Below are positions 9,090 through 20,614 of a stretch of DNA of 64,000 bases, in pieces (position 1 is the first letter of the stretch; every line of letters begins with the position of its first letter). Origin of the DNA: Cryptomeria japonica. Its lineage: Eukaryota > Streptophyta > Pinopsida > Cupressales > Cupressaceae. The stretch covers positions 105,904,296-105,968,295 of the forward strand of contig NC_081412.1 in the NCBI RefSeq assembly GCF_030272615.1. The letters are read 5' to 3'. The notes under the pieces were generated by a model. It worked only from the letters and a program-made list of their open reading frames with translations. It made no database searches and had not been told where the DNA came from. A program made the position numbers and the translations under genes.

Positions 9090-12000
9090 GCTTGACTCTA
9101 AAACTATGCAAGTGAATCTTGATATAAATATCATAGTATGAAAGTCTTGTGAAAACACTCATTCTTCTAGCATTGAAAGTTGTGAGAGAGCTATTAAGGG
9201 GATTCTCATGTTTATAGATTCAATGTATAAGTTCAAGACAGATTTTAAGGTGATATTTCTTTCCTTTTGGTACATCTATCTTTAAATTGGATGGTCTTTT
9301 TCCTTCATGGTAGGGAGTAAGTAATTTTTATGTGGGTTCCTTTTTTCATTCTTGGATTATTAAGGAAAACATAGTTTGTGAAGAGGAGGTTTTGCTTGTT
9401 ATCTTATAAAAAATTTGGGTATTAGCTATTATAATAAATGATAGACAAAACAATGTCCTCTAAGGTTTTTGAAAAGAAATATCTATATGATGGATTCTCT
9501 TCCCAATTTATCTTCAAAGTTGTTTAGTAAATATTTGGGAAACCAAAATAGGGTATGTTGATTTGCAAAGGAAGAACTAAATACAAAAATTCCCAAAAGA
9601 AGATGTGTTAGCTAATTATTTTTGTTCCTTTGGTATTTTGGAAGTTGAAATGTTCCTTATATCTCTTCAATCTCCCAAGCTTGTTCCAACAACCATAAAA
9701 TTTTATGATTGGGATGCAAGGGAGATTAGTGGATTTGATGGGTTGGCTTTGGCTAGATCCACCTAAGACAATTGATGATTTATTAGGCATTGTTGCTGTC
9801 GATGCATTGTTAACGTTATTATTGGTGATTATCAAAGCTAGTGGGATTCAAATATAGAGGCGTGTTTAAGATAATTCTTATCATTGGTTGGTTAATAAAA
9901 ATATGCTTTCAAGATTGATGCACAAACATATTAGAAGGGAACTTTTATGATGTATGTGAAATAATCACATTATTAAGCAAAATAATAGGTAATCTATAGG
10001 CAAGAATACTCCATATATAGATATTCTATATGAGGGACATGACTAATTCCACAAACTATAAGATTGACTAGGCTTTTCTCATTAATGGAATCATATAATA
10101 GCTAGTGTGTATTGTTGCCTAGATGCATGGATTTGTAGTTTCCATACAACTAAGAAATGATAATGTTTCTAAGTACAAACCAAGTGGGAACTATGGACCC
10201 ACTAATCTTATTTGTAACCACTCGCCACAACTATATTATGATAACTCTCTTATTGATAATAGAGAGTATCTAATACATTTATTAAGACCCTGATTATGGT
10301 CATGGTAGACCACACAAAGAATGACTTCCATAGGAGGCTAAGAAGGTGATCCATGAACAAGAGTTTGTTTCATTTAATCCTTAACATTAACTATCATTAA
10401 GGTGGAAGAATTTAGTGAACAACCTCTTATGCTACCTAGGTACCCTAATGTCATATTCTATTAGAATTAAACAAGTAGTTAGAGTTCATTCTATTTTTAA
10501 ATCCAAGCATAGAGGGGGGACTATAATGATCCATCATCATTGAGTGTTTTTAATTAGATAAGAAGGGATTTGAAAGGGCCCTGATCCCTTGTGCAAAGAG
10601 AAAGATGAAGCATTAATCCCAACAAAACAACAAAACAACAAGAGGTGGAATAACTAAAGCAAAAATGAACCATCCTAAAATCAGGGTGGTTTAAAAAATT
10701 GATCCAAATCTCTTTGATTGAGCACAAAGGAAGGACCCTTCTCTCGAAATCCTATTTTCTTGAGACAATGAAGGGACATAATATCATTGGCACATCCATC
10801 ATTAGAACCCAAAGCATTATATATCCTTGAATAATCCAAAGGGGAACTCCCTTGATTAGAATCAATATTTTGAATCTCCTGGGAAATAGGGAAAGTTTCA
10901 TCCTTATTTTTCTCCTTACAAGCATGACAAATAACCAAAGAGTACTCATACTCAAACTTCTGCACCCATTTTCCAAATTTAGAGATAAGTTAATCTGGTT
11001 AGGGAGAGCTTGATCGCCATTGAGTGAGGATGCCAAGAATATCTTTGATATAGATAAAAAATGGGATTAAACCAGGGCTCAAGGACCCATCTACACAATA
11101 GCAATCATATGACAAGAATAACCACTGCCATCAGATATGAAACTTAAAACAATGTGACAAAGATATTACTATGTATAACTTGAGAGCATTCAGAATTATA
11201 CCCTTATTTGATCCAAGGGGTTATATGGAGGAGAAGATAGTGAGAAAGTATGTTTATGTGACTAATTTAGAGATTTTTTTGGAAAATTTTGCCAAAAAAT
11301 CTCAATTTAGACAAAGTGATTATTGTACTACCTTACTTTGTTTTGTCTTAGCTTCAAAAAAAAAGTCCAGTTTAGATTATTTTCCTATAAAGAAAAATGC
11401 TCTAACAATATTGTTATCAAATGCAAATATTTAGAAGCTATTCCATATGATATTCTTGATAAAACCATTTCTTTTATAGAATCTAGAAAGGTAAATATTT
11501 TAAGATTTGACTATGGAGATAGCCACCCAAGATCTAGAGGTCTAATGGAAAGCACAACAAAATGAGAAGATCAATATGACATGAATAAACTATATTCCTA
11601 TCAATGAATGCAAGTTTACAATATGAATGAATAAGATTATAAATAGAACCCCTTGATTATATAGGTCAAGATGAGACATGTAGGATATCATAAGATTATG
11701 AAAGTATCTTAATCTTATGATATGAGACATAAAGTGATAAGTATCCTATGTATACCTTAAGTAAACTTAAATGATAAAAAATGACCTAATAGTGGAAGTA
11801 GCTAGGTAATATCCCTATTACACCAACAATTATTGCTACTTGTTCTTTGATTCATCTCATTGATATGGCTCAAATTGAAATAATTCATTTCATCAATCAG
11901 AACAAATATATTCAAAATTTTACTAAGCAATAAAACAAGTCTCGTGATCCTTACTTTCCTTAAACTGGCCCCTTTGGTTGCTAGCCCTTTACTCACAAGC

Positions 12001-12559
12001 ATTACACTCACAAAAAATACAAACTCATTTTTTTGTAAGTGATCCTTTAATCATCATCATTTTCATGCTTCGAGCACACTTACCTTTGCAAGTGCAAGTA
12101 TTCCAAGCCTCGATCCAAAACTATAATCTACTATATTTGCAACAAGCTTTGCCACATCACTTCAAATTGTTCTTGTAAGAACACAATTGTTAAATTAGTC
12201 TACATGAGTAATGCAATATCATGGAGGGGTGTAGTAGAAGAAGACATATATCTCTCTAAACAATATAACTTTTTTGAATCTGTTCTCAAAAATCAATGAT
12301 GAAAATAATGAAGATGGGGTTTTTAGTATGATATATGAATTAACAGAACTGCATACTATAAGAATGAATAGGTCTTAAGAAGATCAAGGAAGTAGAGGAG
12401 AGAGGATATCCCTATACTAGTAACACATTTAGAGGAAGGTAAATCACAATCTTCTTTTAAAACTTTTATAGTGACTCTACAAGGTACTAGACCTTTCCTA
12501 ATTTCTTTCAAATTAGTAAACTAATGAAGACTAGTTAATAAATAAGTTAACTAGGAAGC
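9090..12559. other. About 3.5 kb without recognised gene
   Basis: Open frames at 10681-10965 (minus) and 11171-11434 (plus) have no motif I recognise. A purine tract GAGGGGGGA occurs near 10512. Degenerate retroelement sequence is likely but could not be assigned. Confidence 0.35.
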
Positions 12560-12800
12560 CAAAACTCCTTCATGAGATTCATATAGAAGGGCAATATCTT
12601 AATTGTGAAAATGGGATATAGAAGTGAAGAAGAAGATTTTGAAGAACAATTTTGTGGAAGATTCGAAGAAGGGTGTTCTTCTAGCCATCCTACCATCATT
12701 CTTAATTTTGAAGAAATGAAAGAAGAAGAAGCAATTTCCCATATTCATAACTAGTTCCATTTAAGAAATCAAGAAAAGAAACCTACACACCTTGAACCTA
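12560..12800 (-). pseudogene. Possible gypsy pol remnant (linker)
   Basis: The minus strand gives pieces such as EEHPSSNLPQNCSSKSSSS and LYPIFTIKILPFYMN, with a serine-rich acidic-linker flavour that would fit the region between protease and reverse transcriptase of the gypsy element at 13325-15492, beyond the insert at 12803-13324. Many stops. Tentative. Confidence 0.3.
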
Positions 12801-12802
12801 AA

Positions 12803-13324
12803 TGTACAAATTGAAGGACATGATGACTTCTTCCTCCGTCTGTAGCTCTTATTGCTGTCGACGGAGGCCCGAGCGTCACCGTTTACACAGCCCATTTTGG
12901 GCTCCCTTGCGGTCGTCCTCGCTGGTTATGTGCCAGCCCTTGGCACTTTGTGCCCGTGGCACTTCGTGCCCCCGTTCCTTGATGTGGCCATGTTTGTCAC
13001 ACCAATGATCTTCCCCACCACAATTAAACCCACAAGTTCACTACAGAGGCGGGACGAATGAGAGGCGGGATTTATGAAATGACTTGGTCTTTTCTTTTTT
13101 TTTTTAGTAATGCACACGGTCGTCGGAATTTCGATGAATGCGGGAACTTTTTCTTAAAAAACCCTAATGTCATTGCCAATTCCTTCTCCGTCAAAACTAA
13201 ATGTTGCATTATCATCGGAATTCGGACGAAATTGGGCATTTTTTCAAAAAAAAATCATGTTTGATCACAATATACCTTCTCCGTCGGAAACCTCCATCGG
13301 AATTTTAGGCTAAATGTATTAGTG
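12803..13324. mobile_element. CpG-rich inserted segment, possibly a DNA transposon remnant
   Basis: The segment is far richer in CpG than both flanks. CTCCGTCTGTAGC and GTCGACGGAGGCCCG lie near the left edge, and CCTTCTCCGTCGGAAACC, CATCGGAATTTTAGG and TATTAGTG at the right edge. The right edge reads CACTAATACATTTAG on the minus strand, CACTA-like, and CACTACAGAGGCGGG occurs at about 13040. No matching pair of ends or TSD was established. The gypsy frame stops abruptly at 13324. Two small perfect hairpins (GGCACTTTGTGCC, GGCACTTCGTGCC) sit at about 12939-12970. Confidence 0.4.
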
Positions 13325-15492
13325 GACTTATTTCTATAAGAGATGATATTAGAATGAATAGAAGATAAAGATTGGAAATCTCTAAAGGAGATTCATAAAG
13401 AGACTTGTCAATCACCAAGATTTTCTTACGAGTGGGATGAGTGTTGAGAGATGTAGAGGATGATCTAATTAAAGTGAAGTCATCATCACTACTAAATGTA
13501 GTATTCACATTGAGAGGTGGTCTTTTAGATGATTTGGTGGGATTTTAAGGATTATTTCCAAGTCCAAATGAAGCTTCATGTATGTTATTTTATAAAGGAA
13601 CCTTAATCCCTTTTTCATTTACACCACAACCATTGCCATTATATCGACTCTTAGCTAAAATGTGAAAACCTGTACCATAAAGGGTTGCCATATTGGAAAG
13701 AGATGGTGGAGCCTCATAGGTCTTAGTGCCATAATTAGATGAATAAGAAGAAGATTTTGAAGATTTGTTTGAATTAGAAGAAGCCACAAAATTGTTACTA
13801 ATTTCTTTAGACAAAGTAAGTTGCTTTTTAGTTTCCACCACATCATCTTCATTTTTAGTCTTAGTTTCTCTTGGAGGGACTTTGTATTCTCCTACAATGG
13901 TAGGTGTAAAGTCTAAGATTCCCCAATCATCTTCCAAGAGCACTTGTTCTTGTGAAAAATCATCTTTAGGAGGAGATGGTGTTTCAATGTGAGTAGAAGA
14001 AGAATCAGGAGTACTCAAGGAAATGGGCATACTTGAAGATGTAAGAGTATTTTTAGAAGAATTGGAAGTAGTTGAACAAGAAGATGAGGTTTACAATGGA
14101 ACTTGTAAGTTGGTATCAGCAAAAAAAGTATACATCTTATTGTTGTAGATGAACTTAAGTTGCCTATGCAAAGGACAAGGGACATCTTGCATACAATGAA
14201 ATCAAGATCACCCTAATAGAAGGTTATATTTAAGATCATAGCACATGACATGAATAGGTGTGGGTAAAATAATAGGTCCCACCTTGATAAGCGGGGTTAT
14301 AGTACCTAAAGAAGATATAGAAACATTATCAAAGCCACAAATAGTAAGAGAATGTGGTTTAATAAGAGATGTATCCACCTTGATTTTATACAATAGGATA
14401 ATGCTACGAACATTAAGGCCAAATACATTGTCCACGAGGGTTATTTTTTGTAGAATTACCATTGATAAGGACCACAATCATAAGGGGATCATATTGATGT
14501 TGGATCTCATGGGAGGACAACTCATCTTGTGTGAATATAATTTGATCTTTGGGTATTGTCATAGACTCAATCAAAGAAGCCATATTATAAGGTGTCACTA
14601 TTGGTGGGACATCTAAGTTCTTTAAAGAATCTTGTAACATTCCATGATATGTAAAATAAGTTTGAATGAAATCCCAAAGAGATATCTTGGCAAGAGTAGC
14701 TTTAAGTTGTTCAATAATATCATACTCCTTACCAAGAGTTTGTGATATACGAGGTGCTTGTGGAAGAATAGGTTGAGAGTCAGAAAGTGAAGAAGGAATA
14801 ACTGAAGGAGGATTAGGTTGTCTATCATTCCACGTATTATATGTGTGGGCAACTAAATTTTAACTCTCTTGGGTGATTTGTTTAGTATACGCATAAGGGC
14901 TCTTAGTAGGATAACCTCCTTGCATAGTAATAACTGGTTTTTTAGGAGTACAAAAGGCATCATTTGTATAACCACCTTAAACCACAAAGAGAGGCTTATT
15001 TAGAGGTTGATAATTTGGAGAAGGAATAGCACCTTGAACTATGAAGAGGGGTTTATTAGGTGTTGCATAACCATTCACATGTATCATATTGATCAAAGAT
15101 GGTTTAGGAATATCAAACCCTTGTGACCTAAGATCATTCTTTTGCTCCAAGGTATCCTTATGAATTTTAGAAGAAGGATGAACATCATTCATATGAGAAA
15201 TATTATTGAAAGAAGTGTTGATACTCTCTTCTTGCACCAAAATGTTATCATGGATAGGATCACTTTTGGGAGATAGACTAGAAGTAGGAATTAATGTTTC
15301 ATCCCTAGAGGAAAAGTTATTAAAAGAGGGTATAGTCTCCCTAGTAACTGTAGCCATCATATCATCCTCTATCATGAAATGATCCACATAGGGGAGAGAC
15401 TCTCTAAGAGAAGGATCAACATTATTCTTTAAAGCTTCATCCTTGAGAGGGAGATCTTTTTGAGAGATGTTAAAAATGTCTTTTGGCACTAT
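13325..15492 (-). pseudogene. Ty3/gypsy polyprotein remnant: linker, retropepsin, upstream region
   Basis: Read from 15492 downward. The upstream part (15489-14977) is an acidic, Ser/Pro-rich region with repeats such as NKPLFIVQGA and NKPLFVV. Then come YDIIEQLKATLAKISLWDF, TPYNMASLIES, IPKDQIIFTQDELSS and the retropepsin domain (ISSLGTITPLIKVGP, TPIHVMCYDLKYNLLLG, ending near 14208), followed by HRQLKFIYNNKMY and DDWGILDFTP (about 13900). The layout matches plant gypsy elements. The protease active site expected as VDNGS reads VDNVFGLN, so the essential glycine is lost; a frameshift near 14460 and several stops confirm decay. The element continues at 39206-40335, split by copia-1. Confidence 0.75.
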
Positions 15493-16223
15493 GATGTTGT
15501 TGGCATATGATGAACCGACATGTTGATATGATGATAATGTATGTTGTAATTGATGTCAACAAGTGCAAGTGAACTGGTATGAAGAGATGCAGTGAACCGG
15601 TGTCGGGGTTTACTAAGTGTGACCACTAGTTGGTAGTCTTAGCCCTAGGGTTTCCGGTTTGGTAATCTCGCTTGTGCGATGCAACCGATGACATCCTGTG
15701 ATACGTTAGCTAAGAGATGAGGATGAGATCAAGATGCAAAGTCAATTTTATATGCATGAAGGATTTCTTTGAGGATCTTGCATGTGAAGATCGATTGCAT
15801 TAAATGTCTACCTTGGGAATGATCATTCTTCTTAGCAATATGAGAAGAGAGCGTGATGGGTTACTAATTCACATGTGCGGTGAAGAATGGATGATGCAGA
15901 TTGTCTTGTGATCAGTTTGAAATTGTATCTCTCTATACAAAGTGTTTGGATGGTTAGGATTGGACCACTTGTATTGTAAACCTAAAATGCTTAGGGTTTA
16001 GGGTTTATGCTATTGACCTAATTGTTGTCTATAAGGTTGATGATGTTTGTTCTGATTAATTAAGAAAAATAGGTTTTCAAGACCCAAAACCTTTAACATA
16101 GGAAATTAAGATAAGTCATAAAAGAGTCCAGAGCATAGAAATCACTTACAAAACAACTGGCAAAAAGGCCAACAAACCAAAAAGATAGCAAAAGAAAGAA
16201 ACAACAAATAAACTAGGAAGGCT

Positions 16224-17818
16224 CTAAATAGTTATAGTCTTCAGAAGGTCCTCCACCTTTTTCACCAATTGGTCATAGGTGGCCACAACAGCTTTGAAAT
16301 TATCCAGGTCCTTATTAGGCTTCTTTTCTTTCTTTTTACCTCTAGTTCTAGTTCTGGGTCCTTGAGCATCTCTTGTGCCTTCAATGTCAGGGTCAATATC
16401 CTGGGTGTCTTTCTCCTCGTCCAATTTATTGATGAGAGTTTTAGTATTGCCAGCTGAAACCTTCAAGATGTCTAAACTTTTCTCTGCAATACTCTTGAGG
16501 CAATCCTCAATTTTGTTGACTTTATTGACAGTGCCTGATATAGTTTGATCCATAGCGTCAGCAAGAGCATTCCTCTCTAGCAGGGCTTTCTCTATTTTCT
16601 CAAATTTGGGGTTGAAGGAGTCTCTTATATTTTCAGCTTTTGCAATAGTATTTTTCAGATCCTCAATATATTCAGCCATAGTCTTCCCTTCCCCAGTGTT
16701 GATAGTTTCCAGAATCTAAATTCTATGGCTAAGCTTTTTGTTGTCATCCACAACTTTCTTGTAACTAGTTATTAACCACTCCATGGTATCCATAAAACCT
16801 TTCATGCCCTTAGGAGGAGGGTTTGGGGGAAGATCAATCTTACCGAAGTTGTCATGTTCCTTTTTTGGAGTGTCACCAACAGTAACTGTGTCGTCAACCC
16901 TATGAACCTCTCCAGTGGTCGCCTTCTCCAGGTTCTATTCAGCTTCTGAAATATTTTCCTTCTTATGAGCCTTAAGCTTCTTCACATTCTCCACCTTTCT
17001 CTTATGCTTGTTTCTAGTCTGAGTATGGACTTTAGTTTTCTTTTTCAGAGAACCCTGGGGTTTCTCCTTCCCTAAGTCTTCGGAGACCTCTGAGGAGGAG
17101 GACGAGATAATCTGGAGGATTTTGCCTTTAGGTTTTTGGCCCTTTGAGGAAGAAGGTCTGGTTTGCACATATTTCCTCTTCTTACCAATTTCAAATTCTG
17201 AGTCATCCAAACTCTTCTCAAAGTCACTTGTTGGGTCACTGTCGGAACCCTCATCCACAGAAAAAATAGAGTCTGACCCATCCTCCTCAGACTCAATAGA
17301 GAGTTGCGGGTGGGCAATCTGATTAGCCTTGAGATGGTTGTAAATAAGAGCCATTAGGCCTTGATGCATGGCAGTGTCCCCCATATGGTTCTCTTTATAG
17401 GCCTTAATGGTGGCATTCATAGAGCATAACAGAAAATAAGGAAAAGTAACCTTCTCATCATGCCTAAAATGATTTAGCAAAACAAAATGGCAGTCATATA
17501 CTTTAGTAAATCTACCATCCAATGTAATATAGTGCATTATAACAAAGAGGACCTCCTGCCATGGTTTAACAAAAGCCCTAGGGGGATAGTAAGTTTTACT
17601 TAGCTTCACCAGGCTTTTTTTCTCCTTGTCGGTTTCAGGATATCTGTCAATGGCCTCCTTACTCACTTTTCTATCTCTATAGAAGTTGCTTCCTTCCCTT
17701 CGGAGACCCGTGGCCGAGATAAGATCTTCATCTATGACAATAGACTAGTCTTCCATCTTCAAAGTGCCCTTTCTCTAGTTTTTGTAGAAGAAATTGGTGA
17801 CCGTGCCATCCCGTCCAT
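16224..17818 (-). pseudogene. Passenger frame downstream of LINE ORF2: uncharacterised plant protein family with coiled-coil tail
   Basis: One reading frame runs from MERLHGRDGTVTNFFYKN at 17818 to TITI at 16224, about 530 codons with four in-frame TAG stops. At least three could be explained by a single C-to-T or G-to-A change at Gln or Trp codons. The first 170 residues (SKEAIDRYPE, TYYPPRAFVKPWQEVLFVI, YITLDGRFTKVYDCHFVLLN, FRHDEKVTFPYFL) resemble a family of uncharacterised plant proteins often linked to transposons. A Ser/Glu-rich acidic stretch, a basic Lys-rich stretch (about 17080-16940) and a predicted coiled coil (MAEYIEDLKNTIAKAENI onward) follow. Function unknown. It may be part of the LINE, a transduced host gene, or a gag-like ORF. 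Confidence 0.6.
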
Positions 17819-18111
17819 GGAGTCTTTCCATGAATTTCAAAAACCCACCCTTCTACAAAATATTCTAGACCTCCTCTTTCTGCTTCCATTCCTTGCAGCT
17901 GCTAGGTTTGTATTGACATCTGTTTACACCCATGTTTTCGATGTTCAGAGCAGAAAAATGAAACTTGCAAAGAGTTTTAGACAGAAAGTTTCTCAGAGCT
18001 ACCAAATTTACCCAGAAAGTGTGGGAAGTGATAGAATGAGTATTATAATAAATGATGTTGACATTATTATAATAACTTGGAGTACTCCATTTAGTCTGTT
18101 TCATTATTGTT

Positions 18112-19700
18112 TTATCCATCAAAAATCTTTGGAGTGCTACTATATCGGTCCTTAAAAATGATTAGTCTGGCATCCTCAAGGAGTCCTTGTTCTCCCATCC
18201 ACGTGATCATTTCATCTTTATTAACCGTCATGTTGGCTACCCAGTCAGCAAACCCATTGGCTTCACGGTAGATATGAGATATGTAACTTTTTTCAAAAGT
18301 GCTAATAAGGTCTCTAGAAGCTTTTATAATATTATTGATTGACCATGAGGGATTAGAGGTCCCCTTGAGACATTTTATGATGTTGTTTGAATCCCCTTCA
18401 ATCCATATGAAGGGGCAATTCCATCTTTTAGCAAGGAGAATACCTTGGAGAGCTATTATTGCTTCCGCTTTGTGGTTTGTTTGACTCCCTATTAGGACCG
18501 CAATCATTTCCTTGCATATACCTTTATCATCTCTAAGAATAGCTCCACAACTCGCAGGGCCTGGATTATCTATTGTAGCACCATCAAAATTGACTTTGAA
18601 CCAACCATGAGGGGGAGTTTTCCATCTTGTTTTAAGTCTTTTGTTCTACTTGGGGTCAGTGCTACTAGTAGTCTTCAAATTCCAGGAACATAAAATATTA
18701 GCTTCCAGGGGGTTGGTCGAAAAATAGGGACCCCCATTGATCCCAATATTCTCCACAATCACCCATTATATTTTCTAGAACACAATATCATGATTGAGGG
18801 ATGTGTCCCCAAAGATACGATTGTTTCTTTCTTTCCATATTCCCCATAGAATGTGAGGAAGTGATAGCTGCCACAAAGATCTCAAAAAGGAGTTAGACCA
18901 ATGGATATTCCAGGAGTAGAACAACTCACTGATAGTTTTAGGAAACACCCAATCAATGCTAAAACTTTTAAAAAATCTTTCCCAGACCGAGGCAAAAAAG
19001 GAATAGTGGATGGCTAGCTGGTCCACTAACTCTTCCTCCTTAAGACACAAAGCACATCTATTAGGAAAGGAAAAACCTCTACCCTTCAGGTTATCTAGGG
19101 TCAAGATTTTATTTTGAAGAAGTCCAATAGAAAAATTTGATTTTGGGGGTCAGACCCTTAATCCAAGCTTTAGACCAGAAAGGATTTACAAGAGGGGTGG
19201 GAGAGAGAACACCATACATTGAAGAAACAGTAATGATACCTTTGGGTTCATATTTCCAAATGAGGGAGTCTTCCTCTTTGTTCAACCAGACCGAAGACAG
19301 GTGGATCTTGAGCTTTATGAGGCTTGGGTGGATACTTTCAATGTTTTTCCATTTATTGCCTGTCCAATACCCTTCAAGTAAGGTGCCAAAAATTCTAATA
19401 TAGGAGGGAGCATGAGGGGCCCATTCAGGGAAATCAGTTAAGGGTTTATCAAAAAGCCAGGGGTCTTCCCAGAATTTAACTCTCCTTCCATTTCCAACTT
19501 TCCATACAACTCCTTTAGCAATGCTTTCTCTACACTTAAAGGCATGATTCCATATATGGGACCCATTAATACTAATTTCGGAATTGATAAAAGAAGAAAG
19601 AGAAGAGGACAGAAGAGAGTACTTACTTCACCAGATTTTACACCATTCAGTATCTGAATGGAACATTCTCCAAACTTCCTTGGACAAGAGAGCTTCATTT
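18112..19700 (-). pseudogene. LINE ORF2 C-terminus: thumb region, zf-RVT and RNase H
   Basis: From 19700 downward, LNEALLSKEVWRMFHSDTEW enters at the end of the reverse transcriptase. WKVGNGRRVKFWEDPWL follows; then the zf-RVT zinc-binding domain (RCALCLKEEELVDQLAIHYS, with LWGIWKERNNRIF at about 18800); then an RNase H domain (WFKVNFDGA near 18600, NHKAEAIIALQGILLA, IEGDSNNIIKCL, IYREANGFADWVAN) ending at 18112. In a complete LINE this would be the 3' part of a protein of more than 1,000 residues. Two or three stops or frameshifts occur (for example after NHDIVF). First RNase H Asp (NFDGA), Glu (KAEA) and Asp (EGDS) are all present. Confidence 0.85.
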
Positions 19701-20545
19701 AAGGTCGTTGATGTTTGTTATGGTTTGTTGTTGGCAATTGTTGTGTGTGTGTATCTGAGTGATGAGATACCTGCCAGACCAGTAAGAGGAAAATTGTAGA
19801 GTGTGATTGCAGAGTAGAGGAAATGAAAAGGATCTACCTTGGCATTTAGTGTTGTTATCAGATCAGAGTTTTACCTATTGTCTTCTAACCATTTCAATAG
19901 TTGGAAAATCCCTTTACCAGGTAGCTTTAATAGGCTTATTGTAAATCCTCTAACTAGATGACTCAAGATAATTGAGTTCTTCAAATCCTCTAGCGGGGTA
20001 ACCTTTAACAGGGTATATAGCCATCCCTTAACCAGGTGATCTTTAACAGGATCAGTTCCTAGCAAAACCTTATTGTAAAGTCTTTAACTGGACTAGCTCC
20101 TAACAGAGAGAGCTTCAAAAGAGTTCAAAATAGGCTTGTGGGTATTCATCCCCGTCGTGGTTTTTCCCATTTGGGTTTCCACGTGAAAAATATGTGTGTC
20201 ATGAGTTGTGCATTTTTCATGTGATGATTAAGTATTCTTTGTTTGAGTGATTATGCATGCAGAGATAATGGTTATGGTATTACTAATAGAACACATGCAT
20301 ATGGTTATGGGTGAAGTATTTATCAATTATTAAATGTATTTGAAGTGTTCAGACTTACCCGTCTATACTGTTTGAAGCCTTATTGTGTTTAACCCGTATT
20401 GTCATGGTTAAGTTCAGTGGTGAACACAACCGGTTAGTGTTGGTTTAGCTTGATAAGTTGTTGAGGAAGTTTTTGTCTATATGATTCACCCCCCCTCCCT
20501 CTCAGTACCAATTAGGGTATTTGTTGTTCATCATTATTCATCAAT

Positions 20546-20557
20546 TGGTATCAGAGC
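20546..20557 (+). promoter_or_regulatory. Copia-1 primer binding site
   Basis: TGGTATCAGAGC, complementary to the 3' end of plant initiator tRNA-Met, two bases after the LTR end. Confidence 0.93.
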
Positions 20558-20614
20558 GCCTCTAGGTCCTCGGTGATATAAGCTTAACCGCTTGGGGTAA
20601 AAGATCTTCTTGTA

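Larger units (their letters stand above)
16052..19700 (-). mobile_element. 5'-truncated L1-type LINE inserted in the copia-1 5' LTR
   Basis: The LTR sequence AAGGTTGATGATGTTTGTT at 16033-16051 is repeated as AAGGTCGTTGATGTTTGTT at 19701-19719, a 19-bp target duplication with two differences. The other LTR has a single uninterrupted copy at the same place. Long duplications are typical of LINE target-primed integration. The 5' end (19700) falls inside ORF2, so it is truncated. The 3' end at 16052 reads TTTTTCTTAATTAATCAG on the minus strand and lacks poly(A). It carries ORF2 C-terminus plus a second long degraded frame. Confidence 0.85.
15498..20543 (+). repeat. Copia-1 5' LTR (interrupted by a LINE)
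   Basis: Begins TGTTGGCATATGATG and ends TTATTCATCA, directly followed by the PBS. 15498-16051 aligns with 37821 to about 38370, and 19720-20543 aligns with about 38371-39200. Confidence 0.92.

Noticed and set aside
10681-11036. Two overlapping 94-codon minus-strand frames
   Set aside because: Overlapping frames of equal length without any recognisable domain; at most degenerate retroelement sequence.
11171-11565. Two overlapping plus-strand frames of 87 and 80 codons
   Set aside because: Lys/Phe-rich translation of AT-rich DNA; no motif.
13039-13324. CACTA-type transposon from CACTACAGAGG to TATTAGTG
   Set aside because: Ends share only the first five bases and the flanking 3-bp sequences differ, so a complete element was not claimed.
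20546-20557. tRNA gene at TGGTATCAGAGC sites
   Set aside because: These are 12-base primer binding sites after LTR ends, without a cloverleaf.
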